DNA from: Ulota crispa
Taxonomy: Eukaryota; Streptophyta; Bryopsida; Orthotrichales; Orthotrichaceae
Reading direction: 5' to 3'
Length of the DNA stretch: 64,000 nucleotides
NCBI GenBank assembly: GCA_963920765.1
Contig: OY987246.1
Span: 2,048,501 to 2,112,500, forward strand
Shown here piece after piece: positions 9,301-17,949 of the stretch. How positions within the stretch are numbered: the first letter of the stretch is position 1; each line of letters opens with the position of its first letter. A program made the position numbers and the translations under genes. The notes below the pieces were generated by a model. That model saw only the letters and a list, made by a program, of their open reading frames with translations. It was not told where the DNA came from and made no database searches.

Positions 9301-10668
9301 ACCAAACCCACCACTGTCGGCAATCCACGCAATTGTGACTCTCGCTCTAATTCGCGTGAAGGACACCCGAGAACAGTCTTCGCCGTCGCTGGAAACACGT
9401 GACTCCGCCTATGTCCTCCTCCGAACCGCAATCCGGGGAGCCATGCGTATCAGCTCGTCCTTGCGCACAACAGGCTATCTCACGACACGCAAGCCTCCAC
9501 ACAATCAATCATCTACGTATACCGCCCCCCCTCGCTTCTTTGATCTTGGCAGGAAGCCGCGACCACCGAAGACTCGAAACGCGGATACCAATATTGAGCC
9601 CCTCGTTTAACGTATCACCTCATCCCCTGGCCTCCGCTTCCACTATCAACAGCCCTCGCTCTCACACCTCTCCGTGCCATCGACTCTAAACCAGCAAGCG
9701 TCTACAACATCTTTGGTCAAACGCCTCGTGCAACTGTGTGGAGGCGCCCTGGCCAGGCTTGCTCTACTACCCCAAACTCAACTGTCGACTTCAACACCCT
9801 CGGATATGCGTTCCACGGATCTGAACATCAACAAAGCAAGGGACGATCGAAGTTCTCGGCCTGCCGTGGATACCACGGAATTCCAAAAATCACTCCGGTT
9901 CAACATTTATCATTCCTCTTTCCTCAGTCCTTTGTCACTCCTTTCTACCCACTATCCTCGGTCCCCTGTCACTCCTCTCTTCCCACCAGTCTCTTCTCAT
10001 TCGTCGCGTGTCGCTCACAGCCGCTCATTGCATAATCACTCACGAATTCTGCACTCTCTGACCCCTACTATCTCTCCAATCAGTGCCCGCTCTCGGCCGA
10101 AGCCTCTCGCAATGAAAGTGCAACAGAGACGATTACTGCCTCGCCCGCAAGCACGACAAATAGGCATTGCGCCAGCGGACATGCACTTCTCTATTTCGGG
10201 GCCAGACTTCGAGCTGGCATGCCGACTCTCACCCCCAACCACGCTTTCATCGGGTCGGGGACCGCTTGACTTCATCGAGAACCTCGCTCGATTATCTGGG
10301 ACCACCGAGGCTCCTGCGAAGACAGCTTATCACGAAAGACAAGGCTTCTACGAGTCTCAGCAAACACTTGCTATCCACCACAATATTTCGAAGGGAGAAT
10401 TTAGGGTCTGAGAAGGACTGCAGCAGCCACAGAGACTACGTGCAAGGAACGGCAAGAAGAGATCACGAAAGGCAAGATGTGCGGAGAGGGAGAGGTGACA
10501 AGCAGGAGAGTGCGTGCAACAATATCAGGATTTTTTACGCAACCGGAGGGATTCAGGATAACAGAACACCGCACCTGCAGCGTCTTTGAAACCCGTGCGT
10601 GGTCGCCGGGGCGCATGAACTAAGCCGCCCCCTCCACCCCCGCGCCGACCCTCGCGGCCGCGTTCCAT
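1..10668 (-). CDS. TIC: TIME FOR COFFEE (TIC) family nuclear protein, 17 exons, 3' end beyond the window
   Basis: Spliced minus-strand gene. In Arabidopsis, TIC and its paralogue TKL are large nuclear proteins without catalytic domains that set circadian clock amplitude and period and link the clock to metabolism and jasmonate signalling (family knowledge). Joining the exons listed separately gives an open frame of at least 1,947 residues; every junction is GT/AG and every phase matches. TIC blocks seen in order: MERGREGRR at the N-terminus, DDMMDEVHNSRLRER (about 35-50), VPRKART (about 148-155), VSEQEVEVAEALFDL (about 225), AKRKRPKARNR (about 340), KRDIDLM (about 567-573), an Arg/Glu-rich segment (605-715), LPMSVGMLGWP (about 745), KRCAQHVYIARFI (about 817) with YNLNV, AQYMQAMM with FPFAQFPPHF (about 1045), QFFAPGGYYAHHL (1083), then Gly/Gln-rich sequence. 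The start is chosen because MERGREGRR aligns with the family N-terminus. Family identity is strong; orthology to TIC rather than TKL is not resolved. Weakest points are the exon 4 donor and the exon 13 acceptor. Confidence 0.9.
676..1953 (-). CDS. TIC: TIC exon 16
   Basis: Residues 1415-1840. His/Gln start, then long Gly/Ala/Ser-rich sequence with TTLNLMAPTHAG, TNLQAVLAAAMAKN and a Gln/Met-rich tail (QHQQFHQQHQQHQLMRR). Acceptor TGAGCAG|CATCAG, donor CAT|GTACGT; 1,278 nt, phase 0. Plant TIC C-termini are also Gln/Ser-rich; little here aligns residue by residue. Confidence 0.8.
2180..3184 (-). CDS. TIC: TIC exon 15 (contains a 60-residue tandem duplication)
   Basis: Residues 1080-1414. Starts AAAQFFAPGGYYAHHLVAQ (family: PFFNGSFYSSQMIHPSQ), followed by low-complexity Gly/Gln/Ser sequence. 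Near the end it carries two nearly identical 60-residue units (see the repeat at 2225-2584). Acceptor TTGTGCAG|GCGGCT, donor GCAG|GTAAGG; 1,005 nt, phase 0. Confidence 0.85.
2225..2584 (-). repeat. 180-bp tandem duplication inside TIC exon 15
   Basis: Two head-to-tail 180-bp copies (2225-2404 and 2405-2584) differ at only two bases: one silent (Ser codon) and one changing Ala to Val in GH(A/V)QAPGQ. Each unit encodes 60 residues (HAVMAPQGHAMIQ ... QQLLQLQ) in frame, so the duplication adds 60 residues without disturbing the protein. The near identity suggests a recent event or ongoing homogenisation. Confidence 0.95.
3278..3646 (-). CDS. TIC: TIC exon 14
   Basis: Residues 957-1079. Gly-rich start (TGAMFGFPNGG), then NLNLPPGPG, and at the end AQYMQAMMQQAQ with FPFAQFPPHF, the counterpart of AQYLAILQNNGYPFPIPAHVG in TIC proteins. 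Acceptor TGTGCAG|ACCGGT, donor ACAG|GTGAGG; 369 nt, phase 0 on both sides. Confidence 0.85.
3804..4319 (-). CDS. TIC: TIC exon 13 (KRCAQHVYIAR block)
   Basis: Residues 785-956 with the strongest TIC signature: KRCAQHVYIARFIDMQQQ followed by YNLNVPLGPSESLFG, matching KRCATHxYIARxIxxxQQ and CNLNV of the family. Then a Gly/Ala-rich stretch and GIDMASRKSPGQHQGNGQG. Acceptor GGACAG|AGCGGA is used; a second in-frame acceptor GTGCAG|GTGGCT lies 75 nt downstream and would remove 25 residues. Donor GCAG|GTATAA, phase 0. Confidence 0.85.
4430..4490 (-). CDS. TIC: TIC exon 12 (61 nt)
   Basis: Residues 764-784: YFPAAAAAVAAAEDSSPAAQ. It completes the G-Y-x-P motif that follows LPMSV in TIC proteins. Acceptor GATGCAG|GTACTT (phase 2), donor GCAG|GTACTG (phase 0). 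Confidence 0.75.
4634..4778 (-). CDS. TIC: TIC exon 11
   Basis: Residues 716-763. Contains NIAVLPMSVGMLGWPAGMAG, matching the family's LPMSVASWPGGLPPMGYM region. Acceptor ATTGGACAG|GATTGG (phase 1), donor TTGGG|GTGAGT (phase 2). The hydrophobic, Gly-rich composition contrasts with the charged exon before it. Confidence 0.8.
5182..5515 (-). CDS. TIC: TIC exon 10 (Arg/Glu-rich charged segment)
   Basis: Residues 605-715. Begins VDASTVVEGEDSG, then about 60 residues made almost only of Arg, Glu and a few Ala/Lys/Met, predicted from composition to form a long charged helix or coiled coil. TIC proteins have Lys/Glu-rich sequence here but this run is unusually regular. Acceptor TTTTTGCAG|GTGGAT in phase 0; donor GCAG|GTACGC in phase 1. 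Confidence 0.8.
5634..5726 (-). CDS. TIC: TIC exon 9
   Basis: Residues 574-604 (AVPSKAGCVPCVEKDGEG ... IEKRL), directly after the IDLM motif as in the family (DLMAPPPLRSSPERDGE). Acceptor TTTTCAG|GCGGTT, donor CTTG|GTAAGT; exactly 93 nt, phase 0 on both sides. Confidence 0.75.
5870..5936 (-). CDS. TIC: TIC exon 8 (IDLM motif)
   Basis: Residues 551-573, ending VAKRDIDLM, the conserved (F)xxDLMAPP motif of TIC proteins split by the next intron. Acceptor GTGACAG|GTTTCC accepts phase 2; donor GATG|GTAGGT leaves phase 0. Confidence 0.75.
6044..6677 (-). CDS. TIC: TIC exon 7 (KRKRP block)
   Basis: Residues 340-550. It opens with GAKRKRPKARNR, matching the conserved PKRKRPRPVKY basic block and a likely nuclear localisation signal, then a long low-complexity Gly/Ala/Ser/Lys/Glu segment ending DKRWGAIADRAGLR. 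Acceptor TTGTGCAG|GTGCGA, donor TTGAG|GTTAGG in phase 2; an alternative GG|GTTGAG donor five bases upstream is also phase 2. Confidence 0.8.
6918..7281 (-). CDS. TIC: TIC exon 6 (VEVAEALF block)
   Basis: Residues 219-339. It opens with VSTPSLVSEQEVEVAEALFD, the clear counterpart of the conserved DEIEIEIAEVLYGLM helix of TIC proteins, then an Ala/Lys/Glu helix and a Pro/Ala/Ser-rich linker. Acceptor GCCAG|GTTTCG in phase 0, donor GACG|GTATGG in phase 1. Confidence 0.85.
7786..7827 (-). CDS. TIC: TIC exon 5 (42-nt microexon)
   Basis: Encodes KPSGSKSRGHKLAK (residues 205-218), a short basic segment matching the family's PKxRPPKxxSK stretch before the IEIAEVLYG block. Acceptor ATTGCAG|AAACCG, donor GAAG|GTAATG; phase 0 on both sides. 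Confidence 0.75.
7936..8084 (-). CDS. TIC: TIC exon 4
   Basis: Residues 155-204, starting AMGKRQQD (equivalent to the family's STKRSHE after PRKARSA) and ending in a Ser-rich stretch followed by SLKPGRRT. Acceptor TTGCAG|CTATGG. Two phase-0 donors are possible, ACG|GTACGA (used here) and GGG|GTGAAG nine bases further on, so the 3' edge is uncertain by three codons. Confidence 0.75.
8267..8317 (-). CDS. TIC: TIC exon 3 (51 nt)
   Basis: Short exon encoding residues 138-154, including PPAVPRKART, the counterpart of the conserved VSVPRKARSA motif of TIC proteins. Acceptor TTTGCAG|AAGATGG, donor ACAG|GTTGGT; phase 1 on both sides. Confidence 0.8.
8458..8775 (-). CDS. TIC: TIC exon 2
   Basis: Residues 32-137. 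It contains DDADDMMDEVHNSRLRERAKK, equivalent to the family's acidic segment followed by the LRDR block, then a basic patch NKRKRQ (a possible nuclear localisation signal), an acidic run (SEDDDD), and PRRPGKPRPPAKVSVA, which corresponds to the conserved P-P-A-K-V-x-R-A region. Acceptor TTGTGCAG|TC; donor GCGG|GTAGGG in phase 1. A nearer GTGAGC donor was rejected because it breaks the frame into exon 3. Confidence 0.85.
8776..10574 (-). other. TIC intron 1 (1.8 kb)
   Basis: Donor GTGCGG at 10574 and acceptor TTGTGCAG at 8776. On the + strand it is C/T-rich with no recognisable gene. An open frame on the opposite strand (9674-10411) has no recognisable motif and is treated as chance. No TTAA-flanked element was recognised inside this intron, unlike the intergenic DNA to the right. 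Confidence 0.7.
10575..10668 (-). CDS. TIC: TIC exon 1 (start codon)
   Basis: The ATG is read from 10668. The exon encodes residues 1-31, beginning MERGREGRR and followed by a Gly run and an Arg-rich stretch ending TGFKDAA, which matches the TIC N-terminal pattern (M-D/E-R-x-R-E-x-R-R ... R-R-R ... F-R-D). Donor GCAG|GTGCGG leaves phase 1, which agrees with exon 2. A 94-nt coding exon followed by the longest intron (1,799 bp). Confidence 0.8.
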
Positions 10669-11983
10669 GACGGCTATTGAGGAGCGAGCCCCCTGCTATC
10701 TTCTCTGTTTCTCCTTACCCCTGCAACTTCCTCGCCCGAGCGAGCCAGAATGAAACCCCCGCCGCTTCAGAGACTCTCAACGGGGATGGAAGGAAACGCG
10801 CGCACCCCTGTCCACGCAGTCCCTGAGATAGTTCTCCACACACCACCGGAAATAGGGAAGACAGATGGCGAAAGACAAAGATCTAAAGCGCTGAAAGAGG
10901 CCGCAACTGCAACCGCCAGACCGTGGGATTCATCAACTTCCCCTCTCGGCAGGAGTAAGGCGCCCTTACGAGAGAAGCTTTCCTCGAACCCCAGAGCTGA
11001 CGCAAAATAGGCACGAAAAAAAAGTCTGGAACCAGAGAAAGAACCCGTGCAAGAAATTATATCACAGAATCAAATGTCACCAACCGTAATCAGCACATGG
11101 CCCGACAACTCTACGCGCCACGGAATCTCTCCATCCGATCAGACAAAAGACACCTACGAAAATACGAAGAGGGCAATAACCACGGCGCCACCATCGCATC
11201 ACGGCGAACACTGCCTACGCAATCTCGTGGTCCCGGCAAAGGATGGTAGCAAAACAACAACCCCGACACAAGAACACCAGGACGACAACGGAGCACCAGG
11301 CGCCATCGCAGCTGCTGCTCTGCGACGCCACTACCGTCGACCAGATTCAATCCGCCTCCACCTCATCACCTCTGTCCTCCCAGACAACGCATCTCTCTCC
11401 AGGAGCCTCGCCTTGCCAGCAATCTAGAAAGTCCTACTTTCCTTGCGTTCTACCACTCTTCTTGCCAAACTACTCGGTGGTGAGAGGGTCAGCAGCACAA
11501 TCACCAACGCGCAGGTGTCCGAAACAGACGATTCCTACCAAAGTCACTCGCATACTCTCGTTCTAACCTTAGCGCAACTGAAATGGCACAACTACTACCA
11601 AAACAACTCACAAGCCGGTCCGGCTGTGCCAGCGGAGCGGCAGAGAAGAGCAAGGCTCAAGTAGCTGTTGAGGTAACAACAGCTGCGCCCTGCCCTCACA
11701 GAAACGCCAACACAACACAACAACACAACACAACACAACACAGCGCAACACCTTGCTTTGCTTCGGAGGACCGAACTTCCTCACCCACCATGATCCCCAT
11801 CCCTATCGAGCGCCAATGGGCGCTGCCCTACGCCTTTCAGCCCCGCTTGGTAGGTTGCTGCGCCTCCCTCCTCCAATCATAGCCCGTGAGGGTCGGTAAT
11901 TCAGGCGGGGTGTACTTTCACCCTGTGGGCCCTCCCCGTATGGCCATACCATCCTCATGATCCCATCCATGCCTTCCGTGTAT
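10669..11983 (-). promoter_or_regulatory. 5' flank of the TIC gene (5' UTR and promoter)
   Basis: GC-rich DNA upstream of the TIC start codon. I see no TATA box close to the ATG and cannot place the transcription start. It holds a CAACA-type microsatellite (about 11707-11743). Short open frames on the + strand have no recognisable motif. GC content drops sharply at its right edge. Confidence 0.45.
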
Positions 11984-12267
11984 GGTCATACGTGTTTGTG
12001 GGGGACTGGGGGCAGAGTGGAAATCTTAGCTCAGCTATTTTTATAAATACTACGGGTAAGATTAAAAAATCTGCCCTCCTTTTTGGAGTAGTTGGCCAAT
12101 TCTATCCCCCGTCCTAAATCTGGGTCTCTGAATCCAAAAGTGAATTAAAATTTCTGAAACGAAAGCTCCTGGTTGCAATATTTCGAAACCTTTTGCATTT
12201 TTATTGGCGAATGGAAAACCAGAGCTTCTTCCACCCTGGCCCCTCGAACACGTATGTGCAATAAACC
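11984..12267. mobile_element. L-family inverted-repeat element, copy L1
   Basis: Ends are inverted copies related to CATACGTGTTTGTGGGG ... GTGGAA on the left and TTCCACCCTGGCCCC ... CACGTATGTGCAATAAAC on the right. Other copies (20104, 20399, 42190, 53733, 56169) share these ends. Non-coding. It marks the border between the GC-rich gene domain and the AT-rich repeat domain. Confidence 0.55.
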
Positions 12268-13015
12268 GAGCCACATCCATGATCCATGCCTTGCAATGTG
12301 TGGCTCCCTGACGGCTGCCCGCTGCCCGCTGCCCTATGCACTGCCCCGGCGCATGTGCCCGAGGGGTTATTGGGTCTGCTTTTGCGACCTAGCTGTGTAA
12401 CTTTGGAGGTGAGTGGGTCGTCGGAAAAGTCCATGCGCTGGAATGAATGCGTGTGCATTTATTGCGTCAGCCACTACTCACGGACCTGCTGCCCTGGCGT
12501 AGGTCTGGACCCAGGTTCGGTTCCGAGCGGGACGTGTGTGGGCATGTGTTGCATCGTGCGGAATTGCTGGTCCCGGCCATAAAGCCGAGTGGATTTGTTT
12601 TGAAAATATTTTGATGCGGCGTGGCTTTATCGAGCCCATGATTCACTCACATGAGTGCTGTTTTTTGTTTGGTAAATATCTGGTTAGTGCACAGGTTTTT
12701 GTGGAGTTGGCTGTTTAGTTCATTTTTTTACCACACAAACGGTGGGGGAGCTGCTCAAAGCCTTTGGTTGGGTTGAATTTGGATTTGAGTTCTTTGAACC
12801 AATGTTTTGATGTTTTCAACCAGTGTGGGCTGCACATGGATTTGGTGGAGGGTTTAAATTGGATTGAGAATTTGTCAACCCTGGTCCCAACAAGGAGTTC
12901 GGTGGAGGTTTTGTGTGGTTTTAGATGGACTCAGACTTTGTTAACACATTTTGGAATAATTTACTCGGTTAAAATCATCTCCAAACTGCTTAACAATTAG
13001 TATAGAAACAATAAG
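12268..13015. other. Transition sequence, nothing recognised
   Basis: G/T-rich on the + strand from 12300 to about 12950, then AT-rich. A 78-codon frame (12764-13000) and shorter ones show no family motif. No TTAA element with two ends found. Confidence 0.4.
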
Positions 13016-13900
13016 TTAACCCCTAAAACTCCTTCGTGTTTACATGCTCAAATGACTTCAAACTGACCTCTCTCAATAAAACAATAAGTGGATCAAATTT
13101 TTGAGTCTTTTTCAATAATTCAACTGTAAGATCTATTTTATTGCTTACTTATGTACACCCTCTCAAGATTTCAGACTTTGTAAGAGCATATCTCATTAGA
13201 CAATAACACCTAAAGTAGGACCAAAGTTTTTTTTTTGAAGCTTCTCTAAAACACCAATTTTTATTTTGGTCATCCAAAATGATATCTTCCACTTTGTGAA
13301 CTTCTTGAGCAATTTGAATTTCTTGTAGAGCTTGAAGATGGCTATACCCCGCACAAATTTTATGATCACTCTATGTTTAAAACATAGTGGAAAAACATTG
13401 GAAGTGGGAACTACTTTGTTGAAATTGTTATTACTCAAAGAATTTTTCATGAAAAGTATTCTTGTAGTAATTCATCTCAATTGCAAAGTCCATGCAATGT
13501 GATGTAAAACATCATGTGGAGTACTTGCCAAAGTAATTTTTTTCTAAAAATAAAAAATAAAATTGAAGTTATTATATAGTCAAGGAGAGTTGACTGCAAA
13601 TTTTGCCTATTGATTGAGCCATTGTAAATAGCTTTTGAACACTTTGTAGGCAACACCCTCCTCAGTCCCTTTGTTTCTGATTTTTTTAGAGATGCTTGTG
13701 TTGACACCTAAATCGCATATAGTACCACATCTTAGTCAAAAATTATTCGATTCCAAAAAATAAGTTGGAAGGATTGCAAGCTTTTCAATATGAACATATG
13801 CACCCTTATTTTCACAATCTCATCTCAAGCATTTACACAAAAAATGCTTTCCCAAATATCCAAAAAGCCCAAAGTGGGCTACTTGGTCCTTAAGGGGTAA
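13016..13900 (+). mobile_element. TTAA element, family A copy 1 (piggyBac-like MITE)
   Basis: Starts TTAACCCCTAAAACTCC and ends CTTGGTCCTTAAGGGGTAA (right TTAA mutated to GTAA). 885 bp. It aligns along its length with copies at 28006 and 31622 (shared internal words such as TTACATGCTCAAATG and GAGTACTTGCCAAAGTAA). Non-coding. Confidence 0.8.
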
Positions 13901-14160
13901 ATTTAGGATGCATAGTTATACAATATAGTGTAATTTTTCAAGGGAAAAGTTGACGATTATTACTGAAAATTTGCTATCTTTGAACAAATGCCTTCAATTT
14001 TTCAAGAATTGCACGAATAAAACTTAACATCACAAAGAAGCATCATAAGATAGTTTTGCAAGTATTCATCTTTTGTTTTGTCTTTGTGTGTTCCTAAGCT
14101 TCAAACAATTTTCTCTATGATATGTATATAGGTATATATATATACATATACATATATACA
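13901..14160. other. AT-rich spacer ending in a TA/CA microsatellite
   Basis: No gene. Ends with an alternating TATA/CATA stretch (about 14120-14160) that borders the next element. Confidence 0.5.
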
Positions 14161-14568
14161 GGGAATTACTACAGCGACACCCTAAATTGCTAACAAGACA
14201 CCCCCTTTGAGCATGAAATTTGATAATTTAGAGCTATTTTTATTTATTAGTGGTCCATCATTCATTCAATCATAACATTATCACCTCCTTGAAAGAAAAC
14301 ATGACAATTACAAAAAAAATTGAAATGTTGTTGCACCAATACTATTTTTTGATAAATTTTTGCTTTCAATAACTCAAAATTCTTATATTTTTAGTTTGAA
14401 ATTTAAGCACACCTATTTTTTTATTTTAGTATAACCTTAGAATGTCAAAGGTGAAACAAATTTTTTGATTCAAATTAAAAAATTAGCAAAATTAACATTA
14501 AAAATCACATTTTCATGCTCAAAGGGGGTGTCCCGTTAGCAATTTAGGGTGTCACTGTGGTAATTCCC
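14161..14568. mobile_element. P-family TIR element, copy 1
   Basis: Terminal inverted repeats of over 50 bp: left GGGAATTACTACAGCGACAC, right ending GTGTCACTGTGGTAATTCCC. The repeats continue through CCCTAAATTGCTAA and CACCCCCTTTGAGCATGAAA. 408 bp, AT-rich interior, no coding capacity. A relative lies at 32794. Confidence 0.8.
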
Positions 14569-15656
14569 TATATAGTTAAAGCATTCATTACAAGATCTAA
14601 AAACATTGATTTTGAAAAAGTAAAATAACTATGTCAAGGATAATTGTGCAATTTCCAAAAAAACCAAAGGCGTTTCTACAAATACTGCAAATTTTGGGGA
14701 TACACATCAAATTTTCCTTTTTTTCAATTAGGAATGATCCCAAATGTCATCTTTACGATTAGCTCGACTAGCTAATACGTTGCCTAAAATTCTAGAATGA
14801 TACAAATTAAGTACTATGAAATCACAGTTTTCTTGCTATAAAATCAAAATGGTGTGCAATTTTGTTAAATTTAGCTAAATCTGTGAACATTAGTAGTTGA
14901 TATTTTAGCCATGGTTGTCATGGAATGTTCTTCATATGCCGACTCTTGATTTCAACCCTTAATCATCAGCAACACATTTTGCTTCTTGGTGTACATAGGA
15001 AGTGTAGTTTGAACACAAAGATTTGCTTACAAGGTTCAAAAACTCTAATTCATTTTGGTTTTTATTTTTATTGTAACAAGTAGGTATGATTTTCACAATA
15101 AAGTAAAAGATTTTTAATTTTTCTGAAAAAGTGTTGTACAAGTAAGAAAAATATATATCCACATGAAAGGTCTCAAAATGCAAAAACATGTTGCACATGG
15201 TATCTTTGTCAAGTCTAAGCAGCTAATGTACTGTACTACATGAGGGCATGTCATCGGAGAAGGATACATGCCCAATTGTCATTTTTCCAAAACATCCACT
15301 CACCGCCTCCTTGTAAGCTACACAAACGCTTATCCCGCTAATGATTATGCTATGTATAGTATTTTTCTTTGCAATACGTAAATGGCTGTATCGCACAAAG
15401 CTCAGATTCTTTGTTTGAGCTTGTATCATTTTATTTCCACCCATCTAAAAATTTTATTTCAAAAAATGCCAACAACTATATAATTCACCGAAAGCTCCAA
15501 TGCATATGCAAACATGAAGAGTTTTTACATTTAAAACATGAATACACACACAAAAAAACCCTTAGGTGTTTAAAAATTTCAGCCTAAAAACAAATAAGTT
15601 ATTTGTTTATTCTTTTGACGTATTCAATGAGTCGTCACAATCAAGCGGACCTTACC
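14569..15656. other. AT-rich intergenic DNA, nothing recognised
   Basis: About 1.1 kb with only short chance frames (longest 79 codons, no motif). No paired inverted ends found. Confidence 0.5.
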
Positions 15657-15888
15657 TTAACCCCTGAAAGGCCCTTGGGCTGTCGAGCTACATTATCAAA
15701 TACGGTTGCAATAAACATTCAGAAGTTTGAATCAGTTGGAAATTAAGTGTTACAACCATACATATTGAAGGGTTGTATGATGGTGGGTGCATAAAAAAAT
15801 TTGGAAAGCTCTCAGAGCAACTCAAATACGTCTATACATATGCCCATACATATGGCCGTAGAGGGCTTTTGTGTCATTCAGGAGTTAA
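15657..15888 (-). mobile_element. TTAA element, family B copy 1 (232 bp)
   Basis: TTAACCCCTGAAAGGCCC at the left, TCATTCAGGAGTTAA at the right. Interior includes the pair ACGGTTG / CAACCGT and GGTGGGTGCATAAAAA, shared with the copies at 39858, 40101 and 46634. All four are exactly 232 bp with both TTAA included. Confidence 0.85.
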
Positions 15889-15935
15889 TATAATTGCCCA
15901 AAGCAACACTCTTACCCAAGGGTGAGAGAAATGTA

Positions 15936-16232
15936 TACACTAAATAGTGCATTTGGGTTGCCTTACCTTGAAAGTTACCTCATTACTCAGTGCTTGGTTA
16001 CTTGGAGGCACATGCGACTTTCTAAATACTAAGAATTCACACGGTTTACAACTTGGAGGTTGTTAGTTTGTTTTTACTTAGCTTTGTTGTTGTTGCCAAG
16101 CCCTCATTGCTATTAAAATTTGTCTATAGCAATAGTTATTGATAAATAATAGTGTACTATAAACAAGTATTTCTATAGTGTAAAATGCTAAAAAAATTAG
16201 TGTGGGGCAACCTAAATGTAATATCTAGTGTA
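15936..16232. mobile_element. N-family TIR element, uninterrupted copy N1
   Basis: Inverted ends TACACTAAATAGTGCATTT...GGTTGCC and GGCAACCTAAAT ... TAGTGTA; about 297 bp, non-coding. As the uninterrupted member it is the reference for insertions in N2 (16231), N3 (28862) and N4 (44777). Confidence 0.8.
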
Positions 16233-17356
16233 CACCAAATAGTGCATTTAGGTTGCCTTAACAATTAGGTTGTCTTACCTAGCAAAGTTGCCTCATGACT
16301 CAACCTCGGCCACCTAGAGGGGCATGCAACTCTCTTTATGCAACAATAATTCCTAATTATGTGCAAAGTTCCAGCTTTCTTGCCCCATGTCTTTGGCGCT
16401 TGTTGCTGCGCCCAACCTTTACTTGCTTCCTCCATTGTTTATCATAGCAATTATTGACAAAAGTCACTATAGTCTTGGTCAATATTTAAATAGTGTGAAA
16501 CGTCAAGAATTTAACCCCTAAACTATAAAAGTTTGTTAAATAGTCGGTTGAAAGTTTGAGTAGGTACCTTTCAAGTCAATTTTTGGAGGATGTTTTTGAA
16601 ACTTGGAGACAATGTGCACACAATGAATACCTTTGTGGGAAAGAAAACTCCAATTGGATGCTCAAGTAAAAAGTTATGCTGACCAAAAGATTTTGGGCAC
16701 CTTGGGCAGTTTGGGCATCCTTGGAGAATCTTATGCTAAAACTCTCATTAACTTTTGAAACTTGGCATATATGTAAATAATAAAACATGGCACACAATTG
16801 TAAAAAAAAATGAGCTCTCACATCACATTCTAAGAGGAGTCAAATTTTGTTAATTATGTTTGGATAGTTTCAAGAAAAAATATTTTCTTCTAACTTTAGG
16901 CCCTATTATCTTTCAATCTATAAACCCAAAGCTCTTAATTTTTTTAAATTTTCCTCATGTTTGTCTATAACTTTTCACCGTTCAGATTTCAAACAAATGA
17001 CTTCCTCATTGCACAGGAAATCATGAAAGAATGATTAATGTTTTACCAATTCACTAAACCTCTTTGCATTGCAGGATGATTTATAATAAACTAGATTCTA
17101 TATTTGCTTCTGAAATTTTTCATGAGTTGACCTAACATCATGTACTTATGAATGGTCAAAAAGTTCATATTTGTGTAGAGCAAAAAACTTACTTTACAAG
17201 GCCTCAAAGTTTGCTAACCTTATTTTGCAAGAATGAAGAAAAGTTGTTTTTCTCACTTCAAACATTATAACCTTACAATCTGTGTGGTCAAATGGGCTAA
17301 TTTTTTTCTCACACATTTCTTTATAACTTGTACATTACACTTTTGTATGGTTTAAA

Positions 17357-17397
<41 letters not shown>

Positions 17398-17517
17398 TTT
17401 TAAATTTTATTTTGAAATTTAAACAAATCATCAAAAAATGGCGTTTTTGGTTGTATTTTTTTGTGCAACACCCGTCTGGCTTTAGGGGTTAATATGGGGC
17501 AGCCTAAATGCACTAAG
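16231..17517. mobile_element. N-family element N2, split by a family F element
   Basis: Left part starts TACACCAAATAGTGCATTTA at 16231; right part ends GGCAGCCTAAATGCACTA about 17515. The middle (16511-17492) is a TTAA element. The right end abuts a CACTA MITE and the outermost bases are missing there. Confidence 0.75.
16511..17492 (+). mobile_element. TTAA element, family F copy 1, nested in N2
   Basis: TTAACCCCTAAACTATAAAA at the left, GGCTTTAGGGGTTAA at the right; 982 bp. Homologous through its length to 42641-43626 and, inverted, to 62449-63424 (shared GGATGTTTTTGAAA and GAATCTTATGCTAAAACTCT). Contains a (TA)n microsatellite at about 17360-17393. Non-coding. Confidence 0.85.
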
Positions 17518-17649
17518 CACTAGTAGAAAATTGTGTTGAAGTCAACATAAACTACATGATGTTTCTATGCTTTTAACACAAATTTCTGCGTTAGAAGCAT
17601 GGAAACATCATGTAGTTTATGTTGACTTCAACATAATTTTCTACTAGTG
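17518..17649. mobile_element. CACTA-type palindromic MITE
   Basis: 132 bp, almost a perfect hairpin: left arm CACTAGTAGAAAATTGTG, right arm ending ATAATTTTCTACTAGTG, with arms of about 55 bp. CACTA(G/C)TAGAAAA is the known terminus of plant CACTA (En/Spm) elements. Candidate 3-bp flanks are AAG and AGG (one mismatch). Confidence 0.85.
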
Positions 17650-17949
17650 AGGGTAGTCGGCTCTAAAACCGTTTGGTCATTTCAAACTGACCATGTAGGG
17701 TCACAAGAACAATGCACAAAGGTTCTTAAATGGGTCACATTTTTTTATGTTCACAAATTGTAATTGTGCATGCACAGTTTTAGAACCTCAAGAGAGTGAC
17801 ATGAGCTACCATTAAGTATGCTTATTGGTCATGATTGTGTTGAGTTTTGTCTTTTAATAAAATATAGATATATGTCATACTAAAATAAACAAAAACATGT
17901 TTTTAGTCATGATTTGAGCATTGGAACATGGAATGGGTGCTTGCACACT
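17650..17949. other. AT-rich spacer, nothing recognised
   Basis: 300 bp between the CACTA MITE and the next TTAA element; no gene or repeat boundary seen. Confidence 0.5.

Noticed and set aside
9674-10411. 245-codon + strand open frame
   Set aside because: It lies in intron 1 of the TIC gene on the opposite strand, has no recognised motif, and is expected by chance in GC-rich DNA.
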